Shown piece by piece: positions 34,154 through 43,437 of a stretch of 56,599 bases of DNA (position 1 is its first letter; the number at the start of each line of letters is the position of its first letter). The notes under the pieces were generated by a model that saw only the letters and a list, made by a program, of their open reading frames with translations, was not told where the DNA came from and did not search any database. Both the position numbers and the translations under genes were made by a program. The stretch is from an uncultured Eubacteriales bacterium (lineage in GTDB: Bacteria > Bacillota > Clostridia > Peptostreptococcales > Anaerovoracaceae), in the NCBI GenBank assembly GCA_900545135.1, contig UQXL01000014.1, positions 1-56,599 of the forward strand. Direction: 5' to 3'.

Positions 34154-35668
34154 ATGGAAGAAGTTGTAAATTACGGCATCTTATCTCTGGTACCGGCCAT
34201 ACTCGCAGTAGTTTTGGCTTTCTGGACCAAGAACGTAGTCCTCTCCCTGATCATAAGCTTGTTCACCGGCGCTCTCATCATAGCGTCATGGAACCCTTGG
34301 ATCGGTATGCAGGATATGTTCAGTAATTATCTATTCGTTAATATAACTGACAGCGGCAATGCCCAGACGATCATAATGATGTCCTTTGTAGGAGGCTTCG
34401 TCGCCTTGCTTGAAAAATCCGGAGGCGCCAGAGCCTTTGCTCAGGCCATAGCCAATAAGGTGAGAGGCAAATCCACAGCTCAGGGATGCGCTTGGCTGGG
34501 AGGTCTGGCGATCTTCTTCTCCGACTCGGGCAACAGCCTGATTCTGGGACCTATCTTCCGTCCTATCATGGACCGCCTGAAAGTTTCCAGAGCCAAGCTG
34601 GCTTACATACTGGACTCCACTTCATCGCCTGTGTGCATACTCGTTCCTATCACCGGCTGGGGAGTTTACATCATGAGTATAATAGCTACCGAATTTGAAG
34701 CTCTCGGAATCGAAGGCACAGACGTCGGTACTTTTGTTCAGGCTATCCCTTATCAGTTTTATGCTATTTTAGCTCTGCTGCTGGTTCCTCTCATCGCTTT
34801 CGGCAAGAGAGACTTCGGCCCTATGTTAAAATCTGAAGAAATCGCTCAGATCGGCCTGACGGAAGAGCAGAAAGCCGCCGGAGAGGAAGTAGTCGTATCA
34901 GAAGACAAAAAAGTTTCTGCATGGAACATGGGTCTTCCTCTCATCGTCCTCTTCGCGACAATATTCATCATGTTCTTCAGCTGGGGCTGGCCTGCTGAAA
35001 GCGTTGCCGGCTCAAAGATAAGAGTAGCCCTCACTTCAGGCTATTTCCTTGCTTCCATCACACTTGGAATCATGATTATCAAGCAGAAACTTATGAGCTT
35101 CAACGACGTATTTGATACGTTCATCGGCGGCATTAAGAAGATGGCCGGCATACTGGTCATCATCATATGCGCCTGGGGCGTCGGCGGAGTATGCGGAGAC
35201 CTGGGAACTTCCACTTTCATCGTAGACTCAACTGTAGACGTTATCCCTGCAAGCCTAGTGCCTGCAATGCTGTTCCTGATCGGAGCAGTAATTTCTTTCG
35301 CTACAGGAACTTCATGGGGAACTATGGCTATCCTGCTTCCTTTGGGCATCCACATGGCTTACGGCTTCGAAATTTCCGAATACATCACCATCGCAGCAGT
35401 ACTCAGCGGTTCCCTCTTCGGCGACCACTGCGCGCCTATTTCAGACACCACGGTTATGTCCTCCATGGCGGCAGGTTGCAACCACATAGAACACGTAAAG
35501 ACTCAGATTCCTTACGCCATGCTGGCGGCTGCAGCTGCTTTCATAGCTTATCTGATCCTTGGATTTACAGAGCTTTCAGCTGTTATCGCATTGCCTATAG
35601 CGATAGTCATTCTGGTTGTACTCTACCTGCTGGCAGTTAAGCTCTTCCATGGAAAAAAGACAGCTTAG
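34154..35668 (+). CDS. NhaC-family Na+/H+ antiporter or organic/amino acid transporter
   Basis: A 504-residue carrier with about eleven helices, NhaC type (TGTSWGTMAILLPLGIHMA and LFGDHCAPISDTTVMSS are the signature blocks). NhaC-family proteins near catabolic genes often move substrates such as malate/lactate or amino acids rather than only Na+. As first gene of a sigma-54-driven operon with a C-N lyase and an MmgE/PrpD protein, it is probably the substrate importer (inference). The start follows an AGGAGG site. Confidence 0.88.
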   Translation: MEEVVNYGILSLVPAILAVVLAFWTKNVVLSLIISLFTGALIIASWNPWIGMQDMFSNYLFVNITDSGNAQTIIMMSFVGGFVALLEKSGGARAFAQAIANKVRGKSTAQGCAWLGGLAIFFSDSGNSLILGPIFRPIMDRLKVSRAKLAYILDSTSSPVCILVPITGWGVYIMSIIATEFEALGIEGTDVGTFVQAIPYQFYAILALLLVPLIAFGKRDFGPMLKSEEIAQIGLTEEQKAAGEEVVVSEDKKVSAWNMGLPLIVLFATIFIMFFSWGWPAESVAGSKIRVALTSGYFLASITLGIMIIKQKLMSFNDVFDTFIGGIKKMAGILVIIICAWGVGGVCGDLGTSTFIVDSTVDVIPASLVPAMLFLIGAVISFATGTSWGTMAILLPLGIHMAYGFEISEYITIAAVLSGSLFGDHCAPISDTTVMSSMAAGCNHIEHVKTQIPYAMLAAAAAFIAYLILGFTELSAVIALPIAIVILVVLYLLAVKLFHGKKTA

Positions 35669-35701
35669 CCAGACAGGCTAAATATACTATGAGGTAAATA
35701 A

Positions 35702-37201
35702 ATGAAAGATGTAGATTATGAGAAGTATGATGGTATGGATACCGTCATACTTGACAAACACGCGGCCGACACTATAAAGGAGGACTGCCAATCCTTCCAG
35801 TGTCAGCTGGAAAACCACTGTGCCCACGTCATCATGCTGATGGAACAGGGCATAATCACTAAAGAAGAAGCCGGAAAGATCCTCGGGGCGCTTTTGCGCC
35901 TCCTAGATATAGGCCCTGAAAATATTCCTTTCAGACCTGGCCTGACCGACTTATATTCCAATATCGAAGAATGGCTGATAGACGAACTGGGCATCGAAAC
36001 CGGCGGCAAGGTCCACACTGGCAGATCGAGAAACGATATGAATTCCAGCGTCGAAAGAGTTTACACAAGGCGCACCATGCTGGATGTACTCGAGGCCATG
36101 CTCCTGCTGATGAAGACGCTGCTCAACATGGCAGAAGAGCACAAGGATACCGTAATACCCGGATACACCCATCATTCACAGCAGGCTCAGCCAGTTACTC
36201 TCGGACATTTCTACACCAGCGCTTTCCAGGCCTTTTCAAGGGACGCCGAACGTCTGCTTGAAGCCTACAAGAGAGTAAACCTGAGCACCATGGGCGGCGC
36301 TGCCATCGCCACCACAAGCTTTCCTATCAGCAGAGAAAGGACGGCCGAGCTTCTGGGCTTCGACGGCTACCTGCTCAACTCCATGGACGCCACCGCCGCC
36401 CTCGACTTCGCCTACGAACCGGCTTCAGTGATGGCCATATTCATTAACAACGTAGGCAGAGTTATCGAAAGCATGCTGCTTTGGAATCTGAACGAAGTGG
36501 GCATTTCAAGGCTGGCCCTCAAATACTGTTCCTACAGCACAATAATGCCGCAGAAGCGCAACCCTGTATCGCTCGAGACCCTGAGATATTCCGGCGAATG
36601 GACTTACGGAGCCCTCTCCACCATGTTCAACACCATGAAAGCTTATCCGCAGGGCAACGGACGCGAACCAGGCTTCGTGGTCAGTCTCTATTACGAGATT
36701 GCGGAAAAAATTAAGGAAAGTGCTTACCTGCTCGAGGGCATAGTCCGCACTCTGGAAGTAGACAAAGACAGAGGTCTTGAAGTCACCAAATACGGATTCT
36801 GCACCGTTACCGATCTGGCTGACGAGATGGTAAAGAGCCTGGGTCTCTCTTTCTCCGCTGCCAAGAAGATCGTCGGAAAGCTGGTCACCATCGCTCACGA
36901 TGAAAATATTTCCATCGACCAGGTGGACAGCAAGCTGGTGGCCCGCGCCGCGAAAGAATCCCTCGGCATGGAACTTGAGATGGACGACACTCTCATCCGC
37001 CACGCTCTCGACCCTTGGGAAAACGTAAGCAGACGCGATATTCCAGGCGGTCCAAGCCCTGAAAGAGTTCAGGACATGATCGACCAGGGCTGGAAGAAGA
37101 TCGAAGAGATCAGCGCCGGCTGGCAGGAAAAAGTCCAGGCCGATAAAGACGCTTCACAGCACCTGATGGCTCTGGCAAAATCCATCGCAGCTCAAGTTTA
37201 A
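35702..37201 (+). CDS. Argininosuccinate-lyase-family C-N (or C-S) lyase
   Basis: A 499-residue member of the fumarase/aspartase superfamily, nearest to argininosuccinate lyase by KVHTGRSRNDMNSSVERV and the PGYTHHSQQAQPVTLGH block. The catalytic loop reads YSTIMPQKRNPVS; the Ser three residues before Met is kept. Such enzymes eliminate fumarate from an N- or S-succinyl compound. No argG is near, and the protein is longer than usual ASL (about 460), so arginine biosynthesis is unlikely. EDDS lyase, iminodisuccinate lyase and S-(2-succino) lyase are relatives with similar chemistry. The true substrate is open. Confidence 0.88.
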   Translation: MKDVDYEKYDGMDTVILDKHAADTIKEDCQSFQCQLENHCAHVIMLMEQGIITKEEAGKILGALLRLLDIGPENIPFRPGLTDLYSNIEEWLIDELGIETGGKVHTGRSRNDMNSSVERVYTRRTMLDVLEAMLLLMKTLLNMAEEHKDTVIPGYTHHSQQAQPVTLGHFYTSAFQAFSRDAERLLEAYKRVNLSTMGGAAIATTSFPISRERTAELLGFDGYLLNSMDATAALDFAYEPASVMAIFINNVGRVIESMLLWNLNEVGISRLALKYCSYSTIMPQKRNPVSLETLRYSGEWTYGALSTMFNTMKAYPQGNGREPGFVVSLYYEIAEKIKESAYLLEGIVRTLEVDKDRGLEVTKYGFCTVTDLADEMVKSLGLSFSAAKKIVGKLVTIAHDENISIDQVDSKLVARAAKESLGMELEMDDTLIRHALDPWENVSRRDIPGGPSPERVQDMIDQGWKKIEEISAGWQEKVQADKDASQHLMALAKSIAAQV

Positions 37202-37218
37202 TTATTGCTATTTCAACG

Positions 37219-37262
37219 AGCGGTTCCTCAAGGTTCTCCACTTGTGGGGGACCGCTTATTTT
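37219..37262 (+). terminator. Hairpin between the lyase and MmgE/PrpD genes
   Basis: AGCGGTTCC pairs with GGGACCGCTT, with an inner CAAG/CTTG-type helix, followed by ATTTTAT. The poor U-run suggests partial termination or transcript processing within the operon. Confidence 0.6.
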
Positions 37263-37278
37263 ATCCGGAGGATTTATT

Positions 37279-38631
37279 ATGACTTTAAGCAAAATTCTGG
37301 CTGATTTCGTCGTGAACTGCGAAAGCTTTTCAGACGAGGCCCTGTATCTGGCGAAAAAATCCATCATAGACTCTATGGGAGCCATGATAATAGGCAGCAA
37401 GACTCACCTGGCCGAAAAGGCTGAATACATGGCCGGCAGAGACGGCTCTGCCACGATAGTAGGCTTCGGCGACGGCTACACAGCAAAAGACGCCGCCTTT
37501 GCCAACGGCATCTCAGGCCACGAACTGGAGCTGGACGATACCTCCTCCTCCAACCTCGGACACCCCACCATCGCCGTTCTCCCCTCCCTCCTGGCCATAG
37601 GCGAAGAGACAGGAGCGGACGGTATGAAGTTGCTGAAAAGCTTTTTACTGGCCACCGAAGTGGAATGTAAGATAGGCAGGATATGCGCCAAATATCTCCA
37701 CGAGAGAGGCTGGCACGCCAGCAGCATCACAGGCGTCATCGGAGCCGCCGCAGGCTGCGGCTATTTGCTCGGCCAGTCTGCCGCCAAAATATCCGATTCC
37801 ATCGGTATAGCCGCCTCAATGGCTTCAGGAGTGCGTGAAAACTTCGGTACGGCAACCAAGTCCATACATATAGGAAAGACATGTCAGGACGGCGTTCACG
37901 CCGCTCAGCTGTCTCAAGCCGGCTTCGACTCCTCCCCTTCCGCTCTGGACGGCAAGGAAGGCTATCTGTTCGAATATTCGACCCACAGATTCGGCGAGTT
38001 CGGCGAAGATTTCGCCAAAACGCTGGGAAACGACTGGGACGTATGTTCCCCAGGTTTCGCCATAAAGCGCTATCCGTCCTGCAGCAGCAGTCACAGAGCC
38101 GTCGACGGCCTGATAGCCCTGATCGAAGCAGAAAAGCTGACGGCCGGGGATATAGAGCGCATAGCTGTCGGTCTGAGTAAGCCTGCCATGCGCGAACTGG
38201 TAACTCCTTATCCTGAAAACGGCGAAGAAGCCAAGTTCAGCATAGGCTTCCAGATAGCCCTCTATCTGAACGGAATCGAGAACATGCCTGAAAATTACAC
38301 GCCAGACGTGATTTCAAGACCTGAGATACAAGGCCTTATCCAAAAGACGGTCATGTACAATAAGGAAGAATACGACGACCTGCCTTCGGACATGGGAGTT
38401 GGCCCCGCTTTCATCACCATTGAGACAAAAGACGGCAGAAGCTTTTTCAAAGAGCAGGTATATCCTGTCGGTCACCTGACGAATCCCATGTCAGACCTCC
38501 AGATACACGAAAAATACATGAAATGCGCCGTAAAGGCCATAGGCGCGGAAAACGCGCAGACACTGTATGACATGCTGTTCTCCCTTGAAAATGTCAGGGA
38601 TATAAAAGAAGTCATGAAGCTTACATACTGA
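37279..38631 (+). CDS. MmgE/PrpD family protein (possible epimerase)
   Basis: A 450-residue MmgE/PrpD protein. The N-terminal helical domain has AFANGISGHELELDDTSSSN, and the lid domain has FAIKRYPSCSSSHRAVDGL. The family includes 2-methylcitrate dehydratase, cis-aconitate decarboxylase and iminodisuccinate epimerase. Beside an ASL-type lyase the epimerase reading is attractive, because iminodisuccinate and EDDS breakdown pair exactly these two families. It follows the lyase by 77 bases across a weak hairpin, with a CGGAGG site, and ends the operon at a strong terminator. Confidence 0.87.
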   Translation: MTLSKILADFVVNCESFSDEALYLAKKSIIDSMGAMIIGSKTHLAEKAEYMAGRDGSATIVGFGDGYTAKDAAFANGISGHELELDDTSSSNLGHPTIAVLPSLLAIGEETGADGMKLLKSFLLATEVECKIGRICAKYLHERGWHASSITGVIGAAAGCGYLLGQSAAKISDSIGIAASMASGVRENFGTATKSIHIGKTCQDGVHAAQLSQAGFDSSPSALDGKEGYLFEYSTHRFGEFGEDFAKTLGNDWDVCSPGFAIKRYPSCSSSHRAVDGLIALIEAEKLTAGDIERIAVGLSKPAMRELVTPYPENGEEAKFSIGFQIALYLNGIENMPENYTPDVISRPEIQGLIQKTVMYNKEEYDDLPSDMGVGPAFITIETKDGRSFFKEQVYPVGHLTNPMSDLQIHEKYMKCAVKAIGAENAQTLYDMLFSLENVRDIKEVMKLTY

Positions 38632-38660
38632 TATATTCCATTATATATTCCACGGAAAGA

Positions 38661-38706
38661 CGAAGCGTTGGAGGAACGGCAAACGGTTCTCCACGCTTCG
38701 TTTTTC
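38661..38706 (+). terminator. Intrinsic terminator of the NhaC-lyase-MmgE operon
   Basis: CGAAGCGT-GGAGGAACG pairs with CGGTTCTCC-ACGCTTCG, followed by TTTTTCTG. Confidence 0.88.
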
Positions 38707-38795
38707 TGATGGCTGCAGCTTCAGCCGGTGAATGGCAGCCGCCCGGAAGATACCTTTATTCCGGCAAATATCCGGCAGGCGGCTTCATGATGACA

Positions 38796-38825
38796 AATAC
38801 CCGCCGGTCAGGCCTGGCGGGTATT
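38796..38825. terminator. Hairpin between convergent operons
   Basis: AATACCCGCC and GGCGGGTATT make a perfect 10-bp stem between the MmgE gene and the convergent second NhaC gene. U-runs are short on both sides. The rest of 38632-38944 is non-coding. Confidence 0.6.
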
Positions 38826-38944
38826 GTTAAATAAGATTATTTATCCATTTTAATTGTTTCAAACTTCATCTGTTTTCTTAGTTTGCTGAATTTTTATCAT
38901 TGACAAAAATCTATTACCGCAGAAAATCCGGTTGATATGAGAAA

Positions 38945-40498
38945 TTAAACCAGTTCTCCCGCGTCAGCCTTTTTCTGCTCTTCCTCGGTCATCTTAGTGC
39001 AGGTGATCTTAGGGAATGTGAGCAGGAAGCTTACTATCGGCATTGTGTAGTTAAATACCGCCCACGGTATCCACATAAGCGGCTCTATGTTGAGTGTGTT
39101 TTCAATATAGACGCCGCATGTATTCCAAGGTATGAGGGCAGATGTAACCGTTCCTGCGGATTCAAGAGCGTTGGACAGGCTCTTAGGATGGATTCCCATC
39201 TGTCTGTAGGCAGGAGCGAACATTCTTCCCGGAACCAGTATGGATATGTACTGCTCAGGCATTACTGCGTTGGAAACGATACATGTAAGCTCGGTAGCGC
39301 CTACGAGAGCAGGGCCGCTCTTGATGTGCTTCAGCAGCCTGTTTACTATAGTCTCAAGCTGATGAGTACCTTCCATTATACCGCCGAACATCATGGCCAT
39401 TACAGTCATCAATATTGAAGAAGCCATGTTCATCAGTCCGCCGTTGGTCAGCAGGCTGTTTACCGCTTCAATGTCCGAATTCATTGTGAAGCCGTTTCTT
39501 GCCATAACTAATATATCGCCGAAATTTACTCCGTAATGATCAATTTTCATTGTTTCCGGATCAATGATAGCCAAATCTCCCTGGAATATAGGCGCGAGAA
39601 TAGCTCCCGCCACAACTCCGAGTGTGATTCCGGGTATGGCCGGCATCTTCAGGGCTATAGCCAGAATTACTACCAGAGGAGGCAGCAGCAGCACAGGGCT
39701 GATATTGAAAGCATCTTTGATTCCGTCCATAATAACGGTAGCCTGAGAAGTATCCACCTCGCCCGATGTCGCGTGCATGTATCCGTATACTCCAAAGAAT
39801 ATAAGGGCGATGGCATAAGCTATGATAGTAGCCTTTATCATGTATTTAACGTGGGTAAATACATCCGTACCTGCCATGGCAGGCGCCAGGTTGGTGGTAT
39901 CCGACAGCGGTGAAAGCTTGTCGCCGAAATACGCACCCGCCAAGATAGCTCCTGCCGTAGGCCCCAGAGGCATTCCCATACCTGTAGCGATGCCCATGAG
40001 GGCAAGTCCCATGGTTCCCATGGTTCCCCATGACGAGCCTGTCGCCAGCGATGTGATCGAGCATATCAGAACGGCCGCGATAAGGAATATTGAAGGTGAC
40101 AAAAGCTTAAGTCCGTAATAAATCATCGTAGGTATAGTTCCTGAGAGGATCCATACTCCTATCATCATACCTACGATACAGAGTATCAGTATAGCCTGCA
40201 TGGCCATAGATATTCCGTGTATCATCATTCCTTCTATGTCCTGCCATTTATATCCTATCTTGATGGATATAAGTGCTGCTATTATAACGCCGATAAACAT
40301 AGGAATGTGCGGATCCACTCCATAAACTATGATACCTATCGACATAACAACAACAATACCAAGGAACGAAATTATCGCTTCATACAGATGCGGCGCTCTG
40401 ACAACCTCAGGAAGATCGAGGTCATTGCTGTCGATCTTCTTGATAGTATCAGCATTGCCCTGCAGCTCCTGGTTGGTGTTTTTTTTGTTATCGTCCAT
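38945..40498 (-). CDS. NhaC-family transporter, second copy
   Basis: A 517-residue membrane protein with about eleven helices and the NhaC blocks TGSSWGTMGTMGLALMGIA and AYFGDKLSPLSDTTNLAPAMA. It has an extended hydrophilic N-terminus of about 35 residues. It is only a distant relative of the NhaC at 34154. No sigma-54 site is visible upstream; instead AAGAATAAATAATTCTT, an inverted repeat of ARG-box size, lies about 25 bases before the ribosome site (40523-40545). It is single-gene and convergent with the MmgE operon. Substrate unknown. Confidence 0.87.
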   Translation of the reverse strand: MDDNKKNTNQELQGNADTIKKIDSNDLDLPEVVRAPHLYEAIISFLGIVVVMSIGIIVYGVDPHIPMFIGVIIAALISIKIGYKWQDIEGMMIHGISMAMQAILILCIVGMMIGVWILSGTIPTMIYYGLKLLSPSIFLIAAVLICSITSLATGSSWGTMGTMGLALMGIATGMGMPLGPTAGAILAGAYFGDKLSPLSDTTNLAPAMAGTDVFTHVKYMIKATIIAYAIALIFFGVYGYMHATSGEVDTSQATVIMDGIKDAFNISPVLLLPPLVVILAIALKMPAIPGITLGVVAGAILAPIFQGDLAIIDPETMKIDHYGVNFGDILVMARNGFTMNSDIEAVNSLLTNGGLMNMASSILMTVMAMMFGGIMEGTHQLETIVNRLLKHIKSGPALVGATELTCIVSNAVMPEQYISILVPGRMFAPAYRQMGIHPKSLSNALESAGTVTSALIPWNTCGVYIENTLNIEPLMWIPWAVFNYTMPIVSFLLTFPKITCTKMTEEEQKKADAGELV

Positions 40499-40639
40499 TT
40501 GAAGCTCTCCTTTCTTTAATAATCAAAAGAATAAATAATTCTTATTATTATTATTTTAACAGAATCTCAGCTCATATGGAACTACATTTTTTCATAAAAT
40601 TTTACATATTTGTTTTTTCTACATTGTGTTTCGCCTGCA

Positions 40640-40765
40640 TCCATTGAAAATTACCCTTTCTGCCGCTATGCCTGCCGCGAAAAAAAATTTTTGTTTCTCC
40701 TGCCCCGGCGTCGAAAATGGTTCTCCTGCTCTTACGGCGGAAATGTTTCTCCTGCCACGGCAGCA
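40640..40765. repeat. Degenerate TTTCTCCTGCC repeat, three copies
   Basis: GTTTCTCCTGCCCCGGCG, GGTTCTCCTGCTCTTACGGCG and GTTTCTCCTGCCACGGCAG follow one another with a period of about 35 bases in the gap between the second NhaC gene and the DUF3137 terminator. Nothing else is seen in this gap. Confidence 0.6.
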
Positions 40766-40772
40766 AACATAT

Positions 40773-40833
40773 AAAAAATGAGGCCCTCAAAAGAACAATG
40801 CCATTTAATTAAACGGCTTTGCTCAAAGGCCTC
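40773..40833 (-). terminator. Intrinsic terminator of the DUF3137 gene
   Basis: On the minus strand GAGGCC...GGCCTC, with inner pairing of TTTGAGCAAAGCC and GGCATTG..TTTTGAG segments, is followed by ATTTTTTATA. Confidence 0.75.
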
Positions 40834-40839
40834 TTTATA

Positions 40840-41850
40840 TTATACGTTGTTATACCCTTTGGCCGCGTCATATATCTTTTTAGCAGCGGCCACTCCATCC
40901 ATCAACTTCTTGACTTCTTCTTTCTGCTTCACCACGTTCTTGTCAAGCCTGGCTTCAAAGATATCAGGATACTTATTTATCGCTATGAACATCCTTCCTC
41001 CGTTGAATGACAGCGCCGTCGGAACGCCAAGGACCTTAGAGAAATTTTCCACAGCGGACGTGAACTCCTCCGAAAAAAGGCTTCTAAGCATATTAGGCTT
41101 CTCGGCATATATGGTAAAATTCTCATCAAATTCCGCGTTTCCGGATTCTATCTTATGCTCAGCCGTGAATCCGGCCACAGATGGTTTGTAATCCTTGGAA
41201 AATATCTGCAGAAATCCGTATTTTTTCAGCGGATTTTCCTCGTCGTTCCAGAACATACCCATTATACCTTTGAAAATCGTGACCTGCCCCATTCTGCCGT
41301 TTTCTTTTCTCTTCGGCATACCGGCTTTCAAATTAGTTATGCGGAAACTGTCTCCGCCCATCTCACCGTACAGCGAATCCTGACTGTTACACAGCTTATA
41401 ATATTTGCATAAAACGAGCACGCTGCCGGTTATCTCTTCATAAGTAAGCCCTGGTTCTTCCTTATACACCACGTAGTCCACACCCTCAGTCCGGCTGGCC
41501 ATGTTGATCAGATACTGCTGCCGGTAAGCTGTCCAAAATGAACCCTCCAAGCGTTTGGCTATCAAATGATAGGTTATTCCGTTGGCTCCTATTCCAAATA
41601 TAATTATGGTGAGAATAGCCGGGATAAACTTTTCTGTCATTTTTCCGCCTGTAAAAATAGTACGGTCAAATATGAAAATATATGCGGCCAGAGCTATCAT
41701 GACTATAAGAGTTATCGCTTTTGATATGTTTATCAGAAGATTGGTTTTATACTGCAGCCTGCCGATCTCATCATCGCTGAAGTTTCTGCTTTCTTTGATC
41801 ATTTTGTTGTTGGCGATTATGTTTCTTCCCTTTTTCTTGAATAAACTCAT
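40840..41850 (-). CDS. DUF3137 domain membrane protein
   Basis: A 336-residue protein with two hydrophobic helices near residues 45-95 and a large soluble C-terminal domain of the DUF3137 type (VTIFKGIMGMFW, then KIESGNAEFDENFTIYAEKP, then LSFNGGRMFIAI). The function of the family is unknown. ATG 41850 (MSLFKKKGRN) is placed six bases after AGGAG; the ATG two codons earlier abuts that site. It stands alone between the second NhaC and the kynureninase cluster. Confidence 0.78.
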   Translation of the reverse strand: MSLFKKKGRNIIANNKMIKESRNFSDDEIGRLQYKTNLLINISKAITLIVMIALAAYIFIFDRTIFTGGKMTEKFIPAILTIIIFGIGANGITYHLIAKRLEGSFWTAYRQQYLINMASRTEGVDYVVYKEEPGLTYEEITGSVLVLCKYYKLCNSQDSLYGEMGGDSFRITNLKAGMPKRKENGRMGQVTIFKGIMGMFWNDEENPLKKYGFLQIFSKDYKPSVAGFTAEHKIESGNAEFDENFTIYAEKPNMLRSLFSEEFTSAVENFSKVLGVPTALSFNGGRMFIAINKYPDIFEARLDKNVVKQKEEVKKLMDGVAAAKKIYDAAKGYNNV

Positions 41851-41993
41851 TTTCATCTCCTAATCATCGTTTACGGCAGGTTCAGCGCCTCGGACCACCT
41901 GAACGACTGATGGTTTTGCCGTATTATGATGATTATACCTCTTTCTTCCATTTTTTTCAATAAATTTAATATCCCTGTCCCGTGAAAATTATG

Positions 41994-42027
41994 AAAAGAG
42001 CGGCGGAATTGCTACCGCCGCTCTTTT
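41994..42027. terminator. Bidirectional terminator at the end of the kynureninase operon
   Basis: AAAAGAGCGGCGG and CCGCCGCTCTTTT form a 13-bp stem with A-runs and T-runs on both sides, 29 bases after the aminotransferase stop. Confidence 0.88.
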
Positions 42028-42056
42028 ATAACACTGTTTATTTCTGACGCTTATGA

Positions 42057-43304
42057 TTATTTCTTCAGTTTGGCCAGCCTGCTGCATGCTTCTTCAACAG
42101 ACTCCTTGTCTATGGCATAGCACGCTCTGAACCAGCCAGGCTTGCTTGAGCCGAACAGATGTCCCGGAGAAATATTTATCATCAGTTCGTTGTAAACCTT
42201 TTCCCAGAATACCTGCTCTCTCTCATATTCCTGTCTGTCAAGATACTCACTGAAATCAGCGAAGACGAAGATTCCTGCCTGAGCTTTTTTCACAGGAACG
42301 CCTATATCTTCAAGACCGTCCCTGATTATGCCGTAAGCTTCTCTGAGTCTGTCCCTTGAAAGCTGCATTACGGCAGGTATATCAGGCGATTTTATCAGAG
42401 CCGTGAGCATGGCCTGGGTATAAGAGGAAACTGACGAATAATATGTCAGCGAACCCATTCCCGTTATGATGTCAGGGTTAAAGGAAATGCAGAAGCCTGT
42501 GCGGAAGCCTGACAGCGCAAAGTCTTTGGCAAAGCTGCTGGTGACATGTACTCTGTGCATGTATTCCTTTGGAACCAGTTTCAGCGTGCTGACATGCTTA
42601 GCTTCCGGGTCGAACACCGTCTGAGCATAAATTTCATCAGATATGATATCTATATCCTTATCCATGGCAAACTCTATCAGTGTCTTTATCTGCTCCTCGG
42701 TGTAGACTATTCCTACAGGATTGTTAGGCGATGAGAAGAGGATGGCTCTTACTCTCTTTCCTTTCTTTACCTGCTCGTCATAAGCCCGCTCCATGGCTTC
42801 CCTGTCCATGGTCTCCGCACAATCAGGAATACCGACTGCTTCTACTCCCGGCATCTCATTGATGTCGTCAACGAAGCTGGAATAGTAAGGCGCCGGGATA
42901 AGGAATACGTCGCCCGCTTCCGCCAGCAGCATGGCCAGATTTTCAAGAGCCACGGTACAGCCCGCGCATGTCGCGATGTTGTTCTTGGTAAGCTTTCTGT
43001 CCGAGTCCTTTCCGAAGATCACGTTCTGCCAGTAATTTGCTATGGTCTCTCTGAAGCTGTCAGTACCCTCAAACTTGTTATAGTGGAGATTCCATCCCTC
43101 AAGCGTAGTCTCGGAAGCTATCTTCTCAAGAAGACGGCAGACTTCCGCGTCTACCAGCTTGGTCTCAGCTGTTCCCATGTTGATAAGGCCCTTCGGGTTC
43201 TTCTCCTTATCATACATGTTGTTGAGATTGCTGAAATGCGCCTGCACCAGAGGCGGCAGAGTCCTTACATATTTTCGGCCTCTTTCTGATAAATACTCTA
43301 ACAT
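42057..43304 (-). CDS. Class I/II PLP aminotransferase, ACC-synthase-like
   Basis: A 415-residue fold-type I PLP enzyme. The substrate/cofactor motifs are APYYSSF, FSSPNNPVG, DIISDEIYAQ, the Schiff-base Lys in SSFAKDFALSGFRTG, and the C-terminal GWFRACYA Arg. The pattern is closest to ACC-synthase-like aminotransferases, which act on aromatic or other amino acids. It is the last gene of the permease-kynU-SDR-aminotransferase run. A gap of 133 bases separates it from the SDR gene, but there is an AGGAGG site. A kynurenine or alanine aminotransferase role is a guess. Confidence 0.88.
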   Translation of the reverse strand: MLEYLSERGRKYVRTLPPLVQAHFSNLNNMYDKEKNPKGLINMGTAETKLVDAEVCRLLEKIASETTLEGWNLHYNKFEGTDSFRETIANYWQNVIFGKDSDRKLTKNNIATCAGCTVALENLAMLLAEAGDVFLIPAPYYSSFVDDINEMPGVEAVGIPDCAETMDREAMERAYDEQVKKGKRVRAILFSSPNNPVGIVYTEEQIKTLIEFAMDKDIDIISDEIYAQTVFDPEAKHVSTLKLVPKEYMHRVHVTSSFAKDFALSGFRTGFCISFNPDIITGMGSLTYYSSVSSYTQAMLTALIKSPDIPAVMQLSRDRLREAYGIIRDGLEDIGVPVKKAQAGIFVFADFSEYLDRQEYEREQVFWEKVYNELMINISPGHLFGSSKPGWFRACYAIDKESVEEACSRLAKLKK

Positions 43305-43437
43305 TTATACATATCCTCCTAATCACGCGGTACTCCGCGCAAGATGTGTCTTAGTATAGCGCTCGCGCGGCCAGTATCGTCATGATAAGGCGCCTGTTGC
43401 ACCCCTAAAATTCTGCCGGCCGCAGCTATTTTCAAGT

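Noticed and set aside
35702..37201. Genuine argininosuccinate lyase of arginine biosynthesis (argH)
   Set aside because: No argG nearby, a sigma-54 catabolic setting, a changed HTGRSRNDM context and a longer protein; biosynthetic assignment is not supported.
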